From assembly GCF_900129465.1 (NCBI RefSeq), contig NZ_FSRA01000002.1, positions 2,232,001-2,296,000 of the forward strand: DNA of 64,000 nt. Direction: 5' to 3'. Of the stretch, positions 40,683 through 50,203 are shown in pieces (position 1 is the first letter of the stretch; every line of letters starts with the position of its first letter). The DNA comes from Chitinophaga niabensis. Its GTDB lineage: Bacteria > Bacteroidota > Bacteroidia > Chitinophagales > Chitinophagaceae. The position numbers and the translations under genes were made by a program. A model generated the notes under the pieces. The model saw only the letters and a list, made by a program, of their open reading frames with translations. It was not told the origin of the DNA and did not search any database.

Positions 40683-40800
40683 TTATGACCTGCCCCACCT
40701 GCATTTTAGGAAAAAACGGAAAACTTTAAAACTTATGTAATGTAGAACCATTAAGTATTTCAAGTCCTCATTACAAACCGGCCTCAAACATAACGCAAAA

Positions 40801-40830
40801 AAAAGGACGGCCAGGTCCGGCCATCCTTTT
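40801..40830 (-). terminator. Terminator after the thioredoxin-like gene
   Basis: AAAAGGACGGCC (40801-40812) pairs with GGCCATCCTTTT (40819-40830), one wobble, 6-nt loop; A-run on the left gives the T tail on the minus strand. Confidence 0.82.
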
Positions 40831-40853
40831 TAAATATCCTCAAAGAAAGAAAA

Positions 40854-42077
40854 CTAATTCCAGGTCTTCTCTCCCTTCTTCATCTTATTAAGTGTTTCTT
40901 CCAAAGGCTTCTTATCCTTTGCAAGGTTCACCGCTTTCTCCTGCCAGGCAATCGCTTCATCTTTACGACCCAGCTTGTAAAGCAGATTCGCATAAGTATC
41001 CATGAAATTCGGGTCCTGGTTTTCGGCAAAAGAACGTTTACTCCATTCCAGCGCCTCTTCCACACACTTCATATCCTTGCAGCTTTCAAAGATCGTCCAT
41101 GCAAATTGGTTCAGGTCCATCGGGCTCGCCTTATCGCTATATTTCTTCATGTAAGCTACAATGGCGCTCACAGAATTCTCAGCATCTTTTTTATTGGCAT
41201 AATAGATCACTTTGCTCTTAGCGACTAACTCATCTGCCAGCTTAGGATATTTAGCCGCCAGCTCAGATTGCAGTGCTGCCCAGTCCGGAGCGCCGGCATC
41301 TTTCTTAAAGATCTTGGGATATATTTCTTCATTGCTGACAATGCCACCCACAATTGCTTCTGATTTACCTTTACCTAATACTTTATTGGCTTTGGCAGAC
41401 TCGTTCAGGAAAATGGCAAACCCTTTGTCTTTGCTGGTACGGGTGAACTTAGCCAGCATATCCAGGTTGTCTTTGGTGAAAAGATCTTTCTGTGTGTCAA
41501 AGTATTCTTTGGATACCGCCTGTGCTGTTTTTGCATCATAGGCATTTAATGCGGTCAAAGCAAAACTGCGGAGGAAAGCCTCGTCTTTATTGCCTTGTTC
41601 ATATTTTGCCAGTTGCACATAATATTGTTTGCCCGGGTCCAGGGCTTCTTTACTGCGGGCAATGAAAGCTTCCGCTTCGCCGCCACCTACCATACGGTGT
41701 ACCACTTTACCATCCGGTGCAAAGAAGAGGAAAGTAGGATATGCCCTCACGCTGTATTGCTCTCCGATCGCCTTGGCATCTTCATACCATTTTTTCACCT
41801 CTTCATTATCTCCTTCCGTTACATCCATCTGTAATTTTACATTGATGAATTTACTGTTGAAGAAATCACCTACTTCCTGCTGTGGGAAAATGTTTGCTGT
41901 CATGTATTTGCAGGGGCCGCACCAGGTAGTGAAGCAATCAATGAAGATATATTTGTTCTCAGCTTTGGCTTTAGCCTGTATTTCTTTCCAGGATAATCCA
42001 TGTTCAAAGTGTATACCCTTGTCCTGGGCCATAGCAAACAGGGGTAGGAGGAATAGAAGGAATAATGCTTTTTTCAT
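40854..42077 (-). CDS. Exported thioredoxin-fold protein with helical repeat C-terminus
   Basis: A 407-residue protein with signal peptide (about 1-17, ending AMAQ). Residues about 25-145 are a thioredoxin domain with FTTWCGPCKYM (redox CGPC pair near residue 52) and the cis-Pro segment RAYPTFLFF. The remainder is helical, TPR-like (NFMDTYANLLYKLGRKDEAIAWQEKAV near residue 365). It probably acts as a periplasmic disulfide oxidoreductase or chaperone. Single gene; upstream on its strand is ACGCTCTAA (42117-42109), part of the leader motif seen at 4857 and 25175. Confidence 0.88.
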   Translation of the reverse strand: MKKALFLLFLLPLFAMAQDKGIHFEHGLSWKEIQAKAKAENKYIFIDCFTTWCGPCKYMTANIFPQQEVGDFFNSKFINVKLQMDVTEGDNEEVKKWYEDAKAIGEQYSVRAYPTFLFFAPDGKVVHRMVGGGEAEAFIARSKEALDPGKQYYVQLAKYEQGNKDEAFLRSFALTALNAYDAKTAQAVSKEYFDTQKDLFTKDNLDMLAKFTRTSKDKGFAIFLNESAKANKVLGKGKSEAIVGGIVSNEEIYPKIFKKDAGAPDWAALQSELAAKYPKLADELVAKSKVIYYANKKDAENSVSAIVAYMKKYSDKASPMDLNQFAWTIFESCKDMKCVEEALEWSKRSFAENQDPNFMDTYANLLYKLGRKDEAIAWQEKAVNLAKDKKPLEETLNKMKKGEKTWN

Positions 42078-42143
42078 GTCGGTTTTTTGATGATGTTGTA
42101 AAATCGGGTTAGAGCGTATGTGTTCTAATATACTGAAAAAGGT

Positions 42144-42800
42144 TTATATCCGGAATATCTTCTTTTCCGCAATTACAAACACTGCGGAATCTGGTTCGGG
42201 GTGCAGGGAATACAAACCGGTAAATCCGCTGAATGCCGGCAGAACAGCCCCTTCCATTCCAAAATAGAAACAGGGTAGCCGCAAACTCTGCCTTCCGGCC
42301 CCTATCATCCTGATCCCGGGATGGATGTGCCCGGAAATGAGGTAATGCCCTTCCAGCACGGAGGGTTTATCGTCCCGGTCATGCACAAAATAGAAATTAC
42401 GAAGGGAGAGTACCTGGTGAAGGTTGATCTGGAGGTCTTCGTACAGTGCTGGTTCCAGTATGTCGTGATTCCCTTCTATCAGTTCAAAGGCGATATGTGC
42501 AAACTGCCGCCGCCAGATCTTAAAGTATTGCACTTCGTTGTTGGCGGAGCTATGGAACATATCTCCCACGATCAGTACTTTCTCCGGATGGTATTTGGTG
42601 ATCAGTTGCTGTAAGCGGTAAAGATCTTCCTGCACAATGTTCGCAGGCACGGCAATCCCTGCTTTCCGGAAGTGGGCGGACTTTCCCACATGCAGGTCTG
42701 CCACGATCAATGCCTTCTCTTCTTCCCAATAGATGGCCCTTCCGGCTGAGAGCCGCCAATGCTGGCCCTTAAATTCAAATGCGGTATCCTCTAAGTTCAT
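42144..42800 (-). CDS. pdeM: Ligase-associated DNA damage response endonuclease PdeM
   Basis: A 218-residue calcineurin-like metallophosphoesterase. The metal-binding motifs appear in order: VADLHVGKS (DxH), IVGDMFHS (GD), EGNHD (GNHD) and SGHIHPG (GHxH). The start overlaps the stop of the Lhr-type helicase gene by 4 bp (ATGA), the arrangement expected for this repair module, in which PdeM, Lhr, an ATP-dependent ligase and an MBL-fold exonuclease occur together. The other two genes are 5 kb away on the same strand. Confidence 0.9.
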   Translation of the reverse strand: MNLEDTAFEFKGQHWRLSAGRAIYWEEEKALIVADLHVGKSAHFRKAGIAVPANIVQEDLYRLQQLITKYHPEKVLIVGDMFHSSANNEVQYFKIWRRQFAHIAFELIEGNHDILEPALYEDLQINLHQVLSLRNFYFVHDRDDKPSVLEGHYLISGHIHPGIRMIGAGRQSLRLPCFYFGMEGAVLPAFSGFTGLYSLHPEPDSAVFVIAEKKIFRI

Positions 42801-45244
42801 TCGTACGTAAATAAAGTCATTTTTTTGATGCGGTCTTCCAGTTTTTCGCTGGTTAATTGTTCCCGCAGGCTGTCCACTTTGATCGGGAAGCAGAAAGGGG
42901 TAAGGCGTTGCGGAAATGTGATCACGATCTTATTATGATAGATCCTGTCCATCGATTCGCGGAGCCGTGCTTCTTCCATCTGGTAAAAGAAGGCTTCATT
43001 GAAAGCCTGCCGCAGCAGGATGTTATTGGAGTCGTAATCGTTAAACACATTGAACAGCAGGGAAGCAGAGGATTGCAGGTGACGGTTGGCCTTGGCCTTT
43101 CCGGGAAAGCCCTGGAATATAAGTCCTGCTATCACGGCAATATCCCGGAATTTACGCCGCGCCATTTCTGTGGCGTTCACACTACGTTGCAGGTCAACCG
43201 TCAGATTTTCAAGGGAGAAATATTCCTGGGCATTTGTATCGTCTACGGGAATGGGCTGGTCTGAAAGTAATTCAAAACCATAATCATTCATGGCGATGGA
43301 AAAAGTAATGGGATGCTGCTGGCTGATGCGCCAGGCGAGGAGGGTGGCCATTACCTCATGCACCAATCTCCCTTCGAAAGGATAAACGAAAAGGTGATAA
43401 CCATCCTGTGTTTCGATCTGCTCCATGAGTAATTCATCTTCCCTGGGAATATGCGATAATAATTGTTGGAGATCGAATATGGGTTGCAGGACCTGTATCT
43501 CCTCTTCCTGTGCAACGCCGGACATGGCTTCATGGAATTTCCGCCGCAGCATTTTACCAAGGTTAGAGGAAAGCGGCATCCTGCCTCCTCCCCAGCTGGG
43601 CACAATACTTTTTTTTGATTTCGATTTACGCACCAGCACCGTCATATCCTTGATCATCACAAATTCCAGGTTCTGCCCGCCCAGGCTAAAGCTATCTCCG
43701 GCGGTCAGGCGGGAAATAAAATATTCTTCTATCACCCCAATGTATCCGCCTGTGAGGAAACGTACTTTGAGCATGGCATCACTCACAATGGTACCGATGT
43801 GCAAACGGTGGCGCATGGCCTGTTGCTTGCTTACGCAATGATAGCGGTCGCCTACTTTATGCAGTTTGTGGAATTCGTCATAACTCTGCAAGGCTTCCCC
43901 GCCGGTGGTGAGGAAAGAAATGATCCATTGCCATTCATCGGTGGTGAGGTCACGGAAACAGAAGGTGCCTTTTACTTCCTCCCATATTTCATTTGGCTCA
44001 AAACCGTCAGACACGCCGAGGGTCATCAGGTATTGCAGGAGTACATCGTATGCCAGGATCACCGGCATGCGGCTTTCTATCATATTCGCCTTCATGGCAT
44101 CTTTAAGGGCTGCGGCTTCCACTAATTCCAGCGAATGGGTAGGGAGGAACCATATTTTGCTCACCGCATCAGGGCGGTGACCACTTCTGCCGGCACGTTG
44201 TAAGAAACGTGCAACACCTTTGGGGCTGCCTACTTGTATCACAGTGTCTACGGGGCGGAAATCCACACCCAGGTCAAGACTGGATGTGCAGACCACCAGT
44301 TTCAAAGTTCCGGTGTGTAATGCTTCTTCCACCCAGATCCGCAATTCCGCATCAATGGAACCATGGTGCAAGGCAATGGCCCCTGCTAATTCAGGGCAGG
44401 CTTTGAGGATCTGCTGATACCATATTTCAGATTGGGAACGGGTATTGGTGAAGAGCAGGGTGGTATTGCTTTCCATGATCACCGGCAAAGCTTTGTGTAA
44501 TAGTTTGATGCCCAGGTGCCCTGCCCAGGGATACTTCTCAATTTCATCCGGCAGGATGCATTGCACATCGATGGCTTTGTGTACAATTGCCCGCACAATA
44601 GCTGTTTGTTGGGAAGTGTTCCCCATCAAAACATCCAATGCCTCTTCCAGGTTGCCGATGGTGGCAGAGATCCCCCAGGTCTGCAACCCTTTATTCAATC
44701 CGCGGAGGCGGCTCAGCGCTAATTCCACCATCACTCCTCTTTTGCTGCCCAGCAGTTCATGCCACTCGTCCACTACTACCGTATGCAAACCGGCAAAGCG
44801 TAGCGGATATTCCTTCTGTGACAGTAAAATATGAATGGATTCCGGCGTAATGATCAGTATTTCCGGCATCTGTTTTTTCTGTTGTTCACGCACAGCCAGA
44901 GTGGTATCTCCGCTGCGGATGCCTACTTTCCAGGGAATATGCAATTCATGCAGGGCTTCTTCCATGGCGCGGCCAATATCTTTGGCGAGTGCGCGTAACG
45001 GAGTGACCCAGAGCAATTGCAAGCCATTGTGCTTTTTGCTGCGATATTCCGGCTCCTCGTTGATCCACCTGATCACTGCTCCCAGGAACAGAGAAAACGT
45101 TTTACCGAAGCCCGTAGGGGCATTTACAAGGCCGGAGTAGCCTTGCAGGTAATGTTCCCAAGCTTCTTCCTGGAAGGTGAACGGCTTTAATTCTTTTGCC
45201 GCCAGCCACTGTTCTATCGCTTTCCAGCCGGGTGTGTTCTTCAT
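42797..45244 (-). CDS. Ligase-associated DNA damage response DEXH-box helicase (Lhr type)
   Basis: An 815-residue superfamily 2 helicase. Motifs: APTGFGKTFSLF (Walker A), VVVDEWHELL (DEWH box II), GISATIGN (III), CTSSLDLGVDFR and LQRAGRSGHRP (V and VI). A winged-helix/Lhr-specific region and a C-terminal domain follow. It matches the ligase-associated Lhr proteins found with PdeM. Likely unwinds or remodels damaged DNA in the cytoplasm. First gene of the helicase-pdeM operon; divergent from the purine permease gene with 46 bp between starts. Confidence 0.92.
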   Translation of the reverse strand: MKNTPGWKAIEQWLAAKELKPFTFQEEAWEHYLQGYSGLVNAPTGFGKTFSLFLGAVIRWINEEPEYRSKKHNGLQLLWVTPLRALAKDIGRAMEEALHELHIPWKVGIRSGDTTLAVREQQKKQMPEILIITPESIHILLSQKEYPLRFAGLHTVVVDEWHELLGSKRGVMVELALSRLRGLNKGLQTWGISATIGNLEEALDVLMGNTSQQTAIVRAIVHKAIDVQCILPDEIEKYPWAGHLGIKLLHKALPVIMESNTTLLFTNTRSQSEIWYQQILKACPELAGAIALHHGSIDAELRIWVEEALHTGTLKLVVCTSSLDLGVDFRPVDTVIQVGSPKGVARFLQRAGRSGHRPDAVSKIWFLPTHSLELVEAAALKDAMKANMIESRMPVILAYDVLLQYLMTLGVSDGFEPNEIWEEVKGTFCFRDLTTDEWQWIISFLTTGGEALQSYDEFHKLHKVGDRYHCVSKQQAMRHRLHIGTIVSDAMLKVRFLTGGYIGVIEEYFISRLTAGDSFSLGGQNLEFVMIKDMTVLVRKSKSKKSIVPSWGGGRMPLSSNLGKMLRRKFHEAMSGVAQEEEIQVLQPIFDLQQLLSHIPREDELLMEQIETQDGYHLFVYPFEGRLVHEVMATLLAWRISQQHPITFSIAMNDYGFELLSDQPIPVDDTNAQEYFSLENLTVDLQRSVNATEMARRKFRDIAVIAGLIFQGFPGKAKANRHLQSSASLLFNVFNDYDSNNILLRQAFNEAFFYQMEEARLRESMDRIYHNKIVITFPQRLTPFCFPIKVDSLREQLTSEKLEDRIKKMTLFTYE

Positions 45245-45278
45245 GCTTTTCGAAATTAGGAAAATTTAAGTCAAACCC

Positions 45279-45286
45279 TACCTTTG
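45279..45286 (+). promoter_or_regulatory. -7 element of the NCS2 permease gene
   Basis: TACCTTTG, a full TAnnTTTG match, ending only 4 bp before the ATG at 45291. The transcript would start at or next to the start codon, so this gene may be leaderless. Confidence 0.5.
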
Positions 45287-45290
45287 CTTT

Positions 45291-46604
45291 ATGCGCGATA
45301 TCTTTCGTTTACACGAAAACGGTACTACTGTTAAGAAAGAACTGCTGGCGGGCCTTACTACTTTTTCCACAATGGCTTATATCCTGGCAGTGAATCCCAT
45401 GATCCTCTCCAAAACGGGAATGGATTTTAACGCCCTGATCACTGCTACTGCCCTGGCTGCTGCCATTGGTACACTGGTGATGGGGTTATATGCCAAACTG
45501 CCTATTGGCCTTGCGCCGGGTATGGGATTGAACGCTTTTTTTGCCTATACCATTGTGCTGGGTATGGGATATAGCTGGCAATTTGCTTTAACGGCTGTTT
45601 TCCTGGAGGGCATTATTTTTATTTTCCTTTCTCTCTTTCATATCCGCGAAGCGATCATCAACAGCATTCCTGAAAATCTCAAACATGCTATTTCAGTAGG
45701 CATTGGATTACTGATCGCATTGATAGGAATGGCGAATGCAGGGATTATTGAAACGGGCATGCGGCATGTTGGAAATGATAAACTGGATGGTGTGATCCTG
45801 AAGATAGGGGACATCACCAGCGCCGGGCCTTTAATTGCATTAACAGGTTTGATTGTGAGTGCTGTGCTGATGTACCGTAAAGTGAATGCTGCGTTGCTGA
45901 TCGGGATATTAGCGGCAACATTGGCAGGTATGCTGTTGGGTGTAACAACAACAAACGAAATAATAAGTTTACCACCATCATTAGCACCCATCGCATTTAA
46001 ACTGGAATTCAGCAAAGTGTTCACCATGGATATGGTGGTGATCTTATTCACACTATTAATGGTGAACCTCTTTGATACGGTGGGCACCCTCATTGGCTTA
46101 TGCAGCAAAGCAGGGCTGCTGGACAGCCGGGGCCGGATCCCCAGGGCAAAACAGGCCTTGTTCGCAGATGCAGTAGGCACTACTGCCGGTGCATTATTAG
46201 GAACCAGTGTGGTAACGGCATATGTGGAAAGCGCCAGTGGCATTGCCTCCGGGGGCAGAACAGGTTTAACGGCTGTTACGGTGGCCGGTATGTTCCTGCT
46301 GTCGCTGTTCTTTGCGCCGTTATTTGCCATGATCCCTCCGGCTGCTACAGCACCGGCTTTGATCATTGTAGGTATGCTGATGATGAGTGCAGTAGTGAAG
46401 ATCAATTTTGAAGATCCTACGGAGGCGATCCCTGCTTTTCTCGCAATCGTGATGATGCCATATACCTACAGCATTGCAGAAGGTATTGTATTCGGCATGC
46501 TTTCCTATGTATTGCTGAAAGTATTTACAGGAAAATACCGGGAGATCAGCCCGGTGATGTATGTGTTGGCGGTATTGTTTGTACTGAGTTTCTTATTGCA
46601 TTAA
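45291..46604 (+). CDS. NCS2-family purine (guanine/hypoxanthine) permease
   Basis: A 437-residue inner-membrane transporter with 12-14 helices, of the AzgA/PbuG branch. Signatures: ENGTTVKKELLAGLTTFSTMAYI at the N-terminus, GLAPGMGLNAFFAY, MVNLFDTVGTLIG, and GTTAGALLGTSVVTAYVESASGI. It imports guanine, hypoxanthine or adenine by proton symport. It interrupts the two halves of the ligase-associated repair module and overlaps the convergent TauE/SafE gene by 4 bp. Confidence 0.93.
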   Translation: MRDIFRLHENGTTVKKELLAGLTTFSTMAYILAVNPMILSKTGMDFNALITATALAAAIGTLVMGLYAKLPIGLAPGMGLNAFFAYTIVLGMGYSWQFALTAVFLEGIIFIFLSLFHIREAIINSIPENLKHAISVGIGLLIALIGMANAGIIETGMRHVGNDKLDGVILKIGDITSAGPLIALTGLIVSAVLMYRKVNAALLIGILAATLAGMLLGVTTTNEIISLPPSLAPIAFKLEFSKVFTMDMVVILFTLLMVNLFDTVGTLIGLCSKAGLLDSRGRIPRAKQALFADAVGTTAGALLGTSVVTAYVESASGIASGGRTGLTAVTVAGMFLLSLFFAPLFAMIPPAATAPALIIVGMLMMSAVVKINFEDPTEAIPAFLAIVMMPYTYSIAEGIVFGMLSYVLLKVFTGKYREISPVMYVLAVLFVLSFLLH

Positions 46605-47416
46605 GTAAGGATCAACCGCACGCCTACGATCAGCAAAGCCCCGGCCAGTGCAAGGATAATGCCTTTCGGTTTTACGCGGGAAGAAAGCCCTGCTCCCAGT
46701 TGTGCCCCTATTATTACACCAACGCCAATAGATAAAGCTGTTTGCCAGCCTTCCCAGAAACTCCCCTGGATCATATGTACGATGGTGCCTGCCAGTGCCA
46801 TGATGGCCAGGATCAGGTGAGAAGTAGCAGTGGCTACATGTATCGGGAAATTCAGGAGGCTGATCAATGCAGGTACGTGAATAATACCGCCACCGATGCC
46901 TAGTAAACTACTGATAAAACCAACGAGGAAGCTGATGCCGATGCCCGTCCAGATATTAAAAGAGAAACGATGTTCTTCACCACTCCGTTCTGTTACGCAA
47001 CGGTCCACACAACGGCCTTTGTTGGCCCTTCCGGCATAGGCACCCTGTTGTGGCTTCAGCATCAGGAAGCCGGCTACCACTATCAGCAGCGCACCTAAAA
47101 TAATATTGAAAACGTGGCGGGATAATAAAGTAGTGGTGAATGCCCCGATAATGGCACCGGGTAAAGTAGCCAATGCAAAGATCAGCGCAGAGCGGTAATC
47201 AATGCGTTTCTTGCGGGCATAGGCAATGGAACCGGAAGAAGCATTCAGAAATACTACGGCCAGGGAAATACTCGTCAATACATCCGGAGACATATCTGGG
47301 TACATTAACAACAGCAGCGGCATCAGGATGAATCCACCACCAGCACCAATGAGTGTTCCAAAGGTACCAATGAAGAATCCTAAGCCGACTAATAACAATG
47401 CATTCAGCGCATCCAT
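46601..47416 (-). CDS. TauE/SafE-family sulfite exporter-like permease
   Basis: A 271-residue inner-membrane protein with about eight helices. GFFIGTFGTLIGAGGGFILMPLL and GFISSLLGIGGGIIHVPALISLL are the duplicated TauE/SafE repeats. A soluble loop (about residues 128-150) contains a Cys pair, CVDRC, that is not standard in the family. Proteins of this family export sulfite, sulfoacetate or other organosulfur anions; the substrate is unknown. It stands alone, convergent with the purine permease. Confidence 0.88.
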   Translation of the reverse strand: MDALNALLLVGLGFFIGTFGTLIGAGGGFILMPLLLLMYPDMSPDVLTSISLAVVFLNASSGSIAYARKKRIDYRSALIFALATLPGAIIGAFTTTLLSRHVFNIILGALLIVVAGFLMLKPQQGAYAGRANKGRCVDRCVTERSGEEHRFSFNIWTGIGISFLVGFISSLLGIGGGIIHVPALISLLNFPIHVATATSHLILAIMALAGTIVHMIQGSFWEGWQTALSIGVGVIIGAQLGAGLSSRVKPKGIILALAGALLIVGVRLILT

Positions 47417-47548
47417 TCGTGAAATAGTTAACAGCAGGTGGTTGGTTTTTTCCTGCGAAATAAAACAATTGCGTATTCTTAACGTTGGTTCTAATGCAAA
47501 TGTAGGGTGTTATATCAACACATAATCTGTAGACTAAAGGGGTATGGT

Positions 47549-49135
47549 TCAGACCAGTTTTTTAAGATCGTCTAATGTATTGATCTCCTCCACAGGCTTG
47601 TCTTTCCGCCACCTGTGGATCCTGGGGAAACGAACGGCGATCCCGGATTTATGCCTGCTGGAAAGCCCTATGCCCTCAAAGGCAATTTCAAACACCAGTT
47701 CCGGTTTTACGGTACGCACCGGCCCGAACTTTTCCAGTGAATTACGCTTCACCCAATTATCCACTTCCGCTATTTCCTTATCTGTTAACCCGGAATAAGC
47801 TTTGGCAAAGGGTACCAGCTGATCACCATTCTTCACGGCAAAAGTATAATCTGTATAGAGGTTGGAACGGCGGCCATGACCTTTTTGCGCGTAGATCATT
47901 ACAGCATCCACGGTGTAGGGATCTATCTTCCATTTCCACCAGTCGCCACGCCTGCGGCCGGTTTGGTAAACAGAGCTGAGCTTTTTCAACATCAGTCCTT
48001 CACTGCCGTTGTTCCGGGATTGTTCGCGCAAGGAAACCAATTCGTTCCAAGCGGTGAAAGCAATGGCGGGAGAGAGTTTCAGGGCAGGCTGGTTCACGGT
48101 GTTCACTAATTTTTCTAACAACGCCCTGCGGTCCTGTAATGGTAAAAGGCGTAAATCCTGTTTATCGAATTCCAGCAGATCGTAGCTGTGAAAGATCACG
48201 GGAGCTTCCTGTAATTGTTTTTTTGTGAGGTTCTTTCTGCCGATGCGTGTCTGCAAGGCCTGGAAAGGCAAAGGGCGGTCCGTTGAGAGATCGTAGGCTA
48301 ATATTTCCCCGTCAATAGCGCAGCCATCTGGCAGGAAATCCAATAGCGCCGTGATCTCCGGGAATTTATCTGTGATGAGTTCTTCGCCGCGGCTCCAGAT
48401 AAAGAGCTGTCCATTCCTTTTGATCACCTGCCCGCGGATGCCATCCCATTTCCATTCCGCCTGCCATTCTTCTGGATCGCCCAGGGTTTCAGGGCCTCCC
48501 TCCAATGCATAGGCCAGGAAAAAAGGATAAGGTTTGGAATCGTCTATGGTACTGCTTTCTTCATTCAGTAATGCAGCCATGGTGATCTGCTGCGGGTCCC
48601 AGTTCCCGCTGATAAGATGGGAAACAGTGGCGGGTACGATGTTGTAGGTTTTAGCCAGGGCGTTTACGATCGTGCTTTGAGAAACACCTATCCTGAACCC
48701 GCCGGTGATCAGTTTATTGAATACAAATCTTTCGCGGTATTCCATCTGGTCCCAGGCATTCCGCACGAAAGCAGCTTTATCTTCTTCACTGGCTTTATCC
48801 AGCCGCAGCAAGCCATTCAGCCAGTAATGCAGGGGATAGGAGCCGGCTTTTGTTTCAGGTGGTGGTAAAAGCAACGCGATTGTTTCCGCGAGATCACCCA
48901 CGGTATGATAACATTCATTAAACAGCCATTCGGGTAAGCCGGTCAGCTCCATGCTCCATTGCCGCATTTGCGCAGAATTCACTACCCGCTTGGGTCTTCT
49001 GCCACTGAACAGGGCAAGTACCCAGGGTTTATCCTTTTCATCTGCCGTAGCAAAATAACGACTGAGCGCCTCCAGCTTTTCGTTGGTTTTGGTGCTCTGC
49101 GCCAGGGTGGATATGAGTTGTGAGAAATGCTGCAT
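47549..49135 (-). CDS. ATP-dependent DNA ligase, repair-associated
   Basis: A 528-residue ATP-dependent ligase. Residues about 1-195 form the N-terminal DNA-binding domain; the adenylation domain holds the nucleotidyl-lysine motif KWDGIRGQ (K in EWKWDG, about residue 228), then DGEILAY (III) and EGLMLKK (IV); the OB domain has RRGDWWKWKIDP (V) and RFPRIHRWRKDK. Start overlaps the exonuclease stop (TGATG), so the two are coupled. It is the ligase of the ligase-associated DNA damage response module. Confidence 0.92.
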   Translation of the reverse strand: MQHFSQLISTLAQSTKTNEKLEALSRYFATADEKDKPWVLALFSGRRPKRVVNSAQMRQWSMELTGLPEWLFNECYHTVGDLAETIALLLPPPETKAGSYPLHYWLNGLLRLDKASEEDKAAFVRNAWDQMEYRERFVFNKLITGGFRIGVSQSTIVNALAKTYNIVPATVSHLISGNWDPQQITMAALLNEESSTIDDSKPYPFFLAYALEGGPETLGDPEEWQAEWKWDGIRGQVIKRNGQLFIWSRGEELITDKFPEITALLDFLPDGCAIDGEILAYDLSTDRPLPFQALQTRIGRKNLTKKQLQEAPVIFHSYDLLEFDKQDLRLLPLQDRRALLEKLVNTVNQPALKLSPAIAFTAWNELVSLREQSRNNGSEGLMLKKLSSVYQTGRRRGDWWKWKIDPYTVDAVMIYAQKGHGRRSNLYTDYTFAVKNGDQLVPFAKAYSGLTDKEIAEVDNWVKRNSLEKFGPVRTVKPELVFEIAFEGIGLSSRHKSGIAVRFPRIHRWRKDKPVEEINTLDDLKKLV

Positions 49136-50130
49136 CAGGTGGTTGTTTCTTCTTCTTCACTACCGTAGGCCGTTTTTACTTCTTCGGCCGGTAAACCATT
49201 TTCCTGCAGGTAACGTGCCAGTACACTGGTGAAACCATGTGTTACAAATATTTTTTCTGCGCCGGTTTGTTTGATCGTATCTAACAATCCCCGCCAGTCT
49301 GCATGGTCTGATATGGGAAAACCGGCATCCACATTACTTCTCCGTGCATTTCCCCTTACCTGCATCCAGCCGCTGCAAACACCGAGTGAATAAGGGTTGA
49401 AACGTTTCATCCAGGCAGAATCTGCTGCGGAAGGTGGTGCAATGATCAGGCTGCCTTTATAGTTTTCTTTAGGTGTTTCCGGGGTGATCAGTTCTACGGG
49501 AGGAAGTGGCCATCCATTTTGCAGGCATACTTCATGTGCATTGAAAATAGCGCCATGCACTAAGAACCGGGAAACGTGATGTTGCAGGTTATACAGCAAC
49601 CGTTGTGCTTTGCCCAGGCTGTAAGCTACCAGCACACTGTTCTTTCCCGCCTGCTCATTTTCATTCATCCAGTTGCGGATATCGCTGAAAATAGATGCTT
49701 GCGGTTTCCAGTGATAAATAGGTAGACCAAAGGTGGATTCAGTTATGAATACATGGCATTTTTGTGGTTCAAATGCGCCGGAGATGCCATCATTTTCTAC
49801 TTTATAATCGCCGCTGGCTACCCAGGTCTGTCCTTTATACGTCACCTTCACCTGTGCCGAACCGATCATATGACCTGCCGGGTGAAAGGATACGGTTACA
49901 CCGTTGAGATAGATCTCTTCTCCATAAGCAAGGCCCTGCACACTGATCTCTTTGCCGAGGCGTAACCGGAGGAAAGGAACACTGTCTTTCGTACAGAGAT
50001 AATGCTGATTTCCCCAGCGTGCATGATCTGAATGGGCATGTGTGATCACTGCCCGGGGAACAGGTTTCCATGGATCGATATAGAAATCGCCCGCAGCACA
50101 GTAGATGCCTTTATCTGTAAAAGTGAGCAT
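49135..50130 (-). CDS. Ligase-associated DNA damage response exonuclease (MBL fold)
   Basis: A 331-residue metallo-beta-lactamase/beta-CASP-like nuclease related to mRNA 3'-end processing factors and SNM1. The metal motif THAHSDHARWG (HxHxDH), then FHPAGHMIGSAQV, ASGDYKVENDG and PISDHADWRGLL are visible. It is expected to trim DNA ends before ligation. Coupled by one base to the ligase gene downstream. A PBP-like lipoprotein gene lies upstream on the same strand, separated by 73 bp. Confidence 0.92.
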   Translation of the reverse strand: MLTFTDKGIYCAAGDFYIDPWKPVPRAVITHAHSDHARWGNQHYLCTKDSVPFLRLRLGKEISVQGLAYGEEIYLNGVTVSFHPAGHMIGSAQVKVTYKGQTWVASGDYKVENDGISGAFEPQKCHVFITESTFGLPIYHWKPQASIFSDIRNWMNENEQAGKNSVLVAYSLGKAQRLLYNLQHHVSRFLVHGAIFNAHEVCLQNGWPLPPVELITPETPKENYKGSLIIAPPSAADSAWMKRFNPYSLGVCSGWMQVRGNARRSNVDAGFPISDHADWRGLLDTIKQTGAEKIFVTHGFTSVLARYLQENGLPAEEVKTAYGSEEEETTT

Positions 50131-50203
50131 GCTTTATAAATATAGTATAAAAACAAAAGGGACGGCCAATTGGTCGTCCCTTTTGCAATACAGCAATACA
50201 TCC

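Noticed and set aside
38838..40689. Prophage remnant, suggested by the XRE-S24 repressor and the ORF6N gene
   Set aside because: No integrase, portal, terminase, tail or lysis gene is present, and the repressor is tied by its operators to chromosomal polymerase genes. Both domains are common outside phages.
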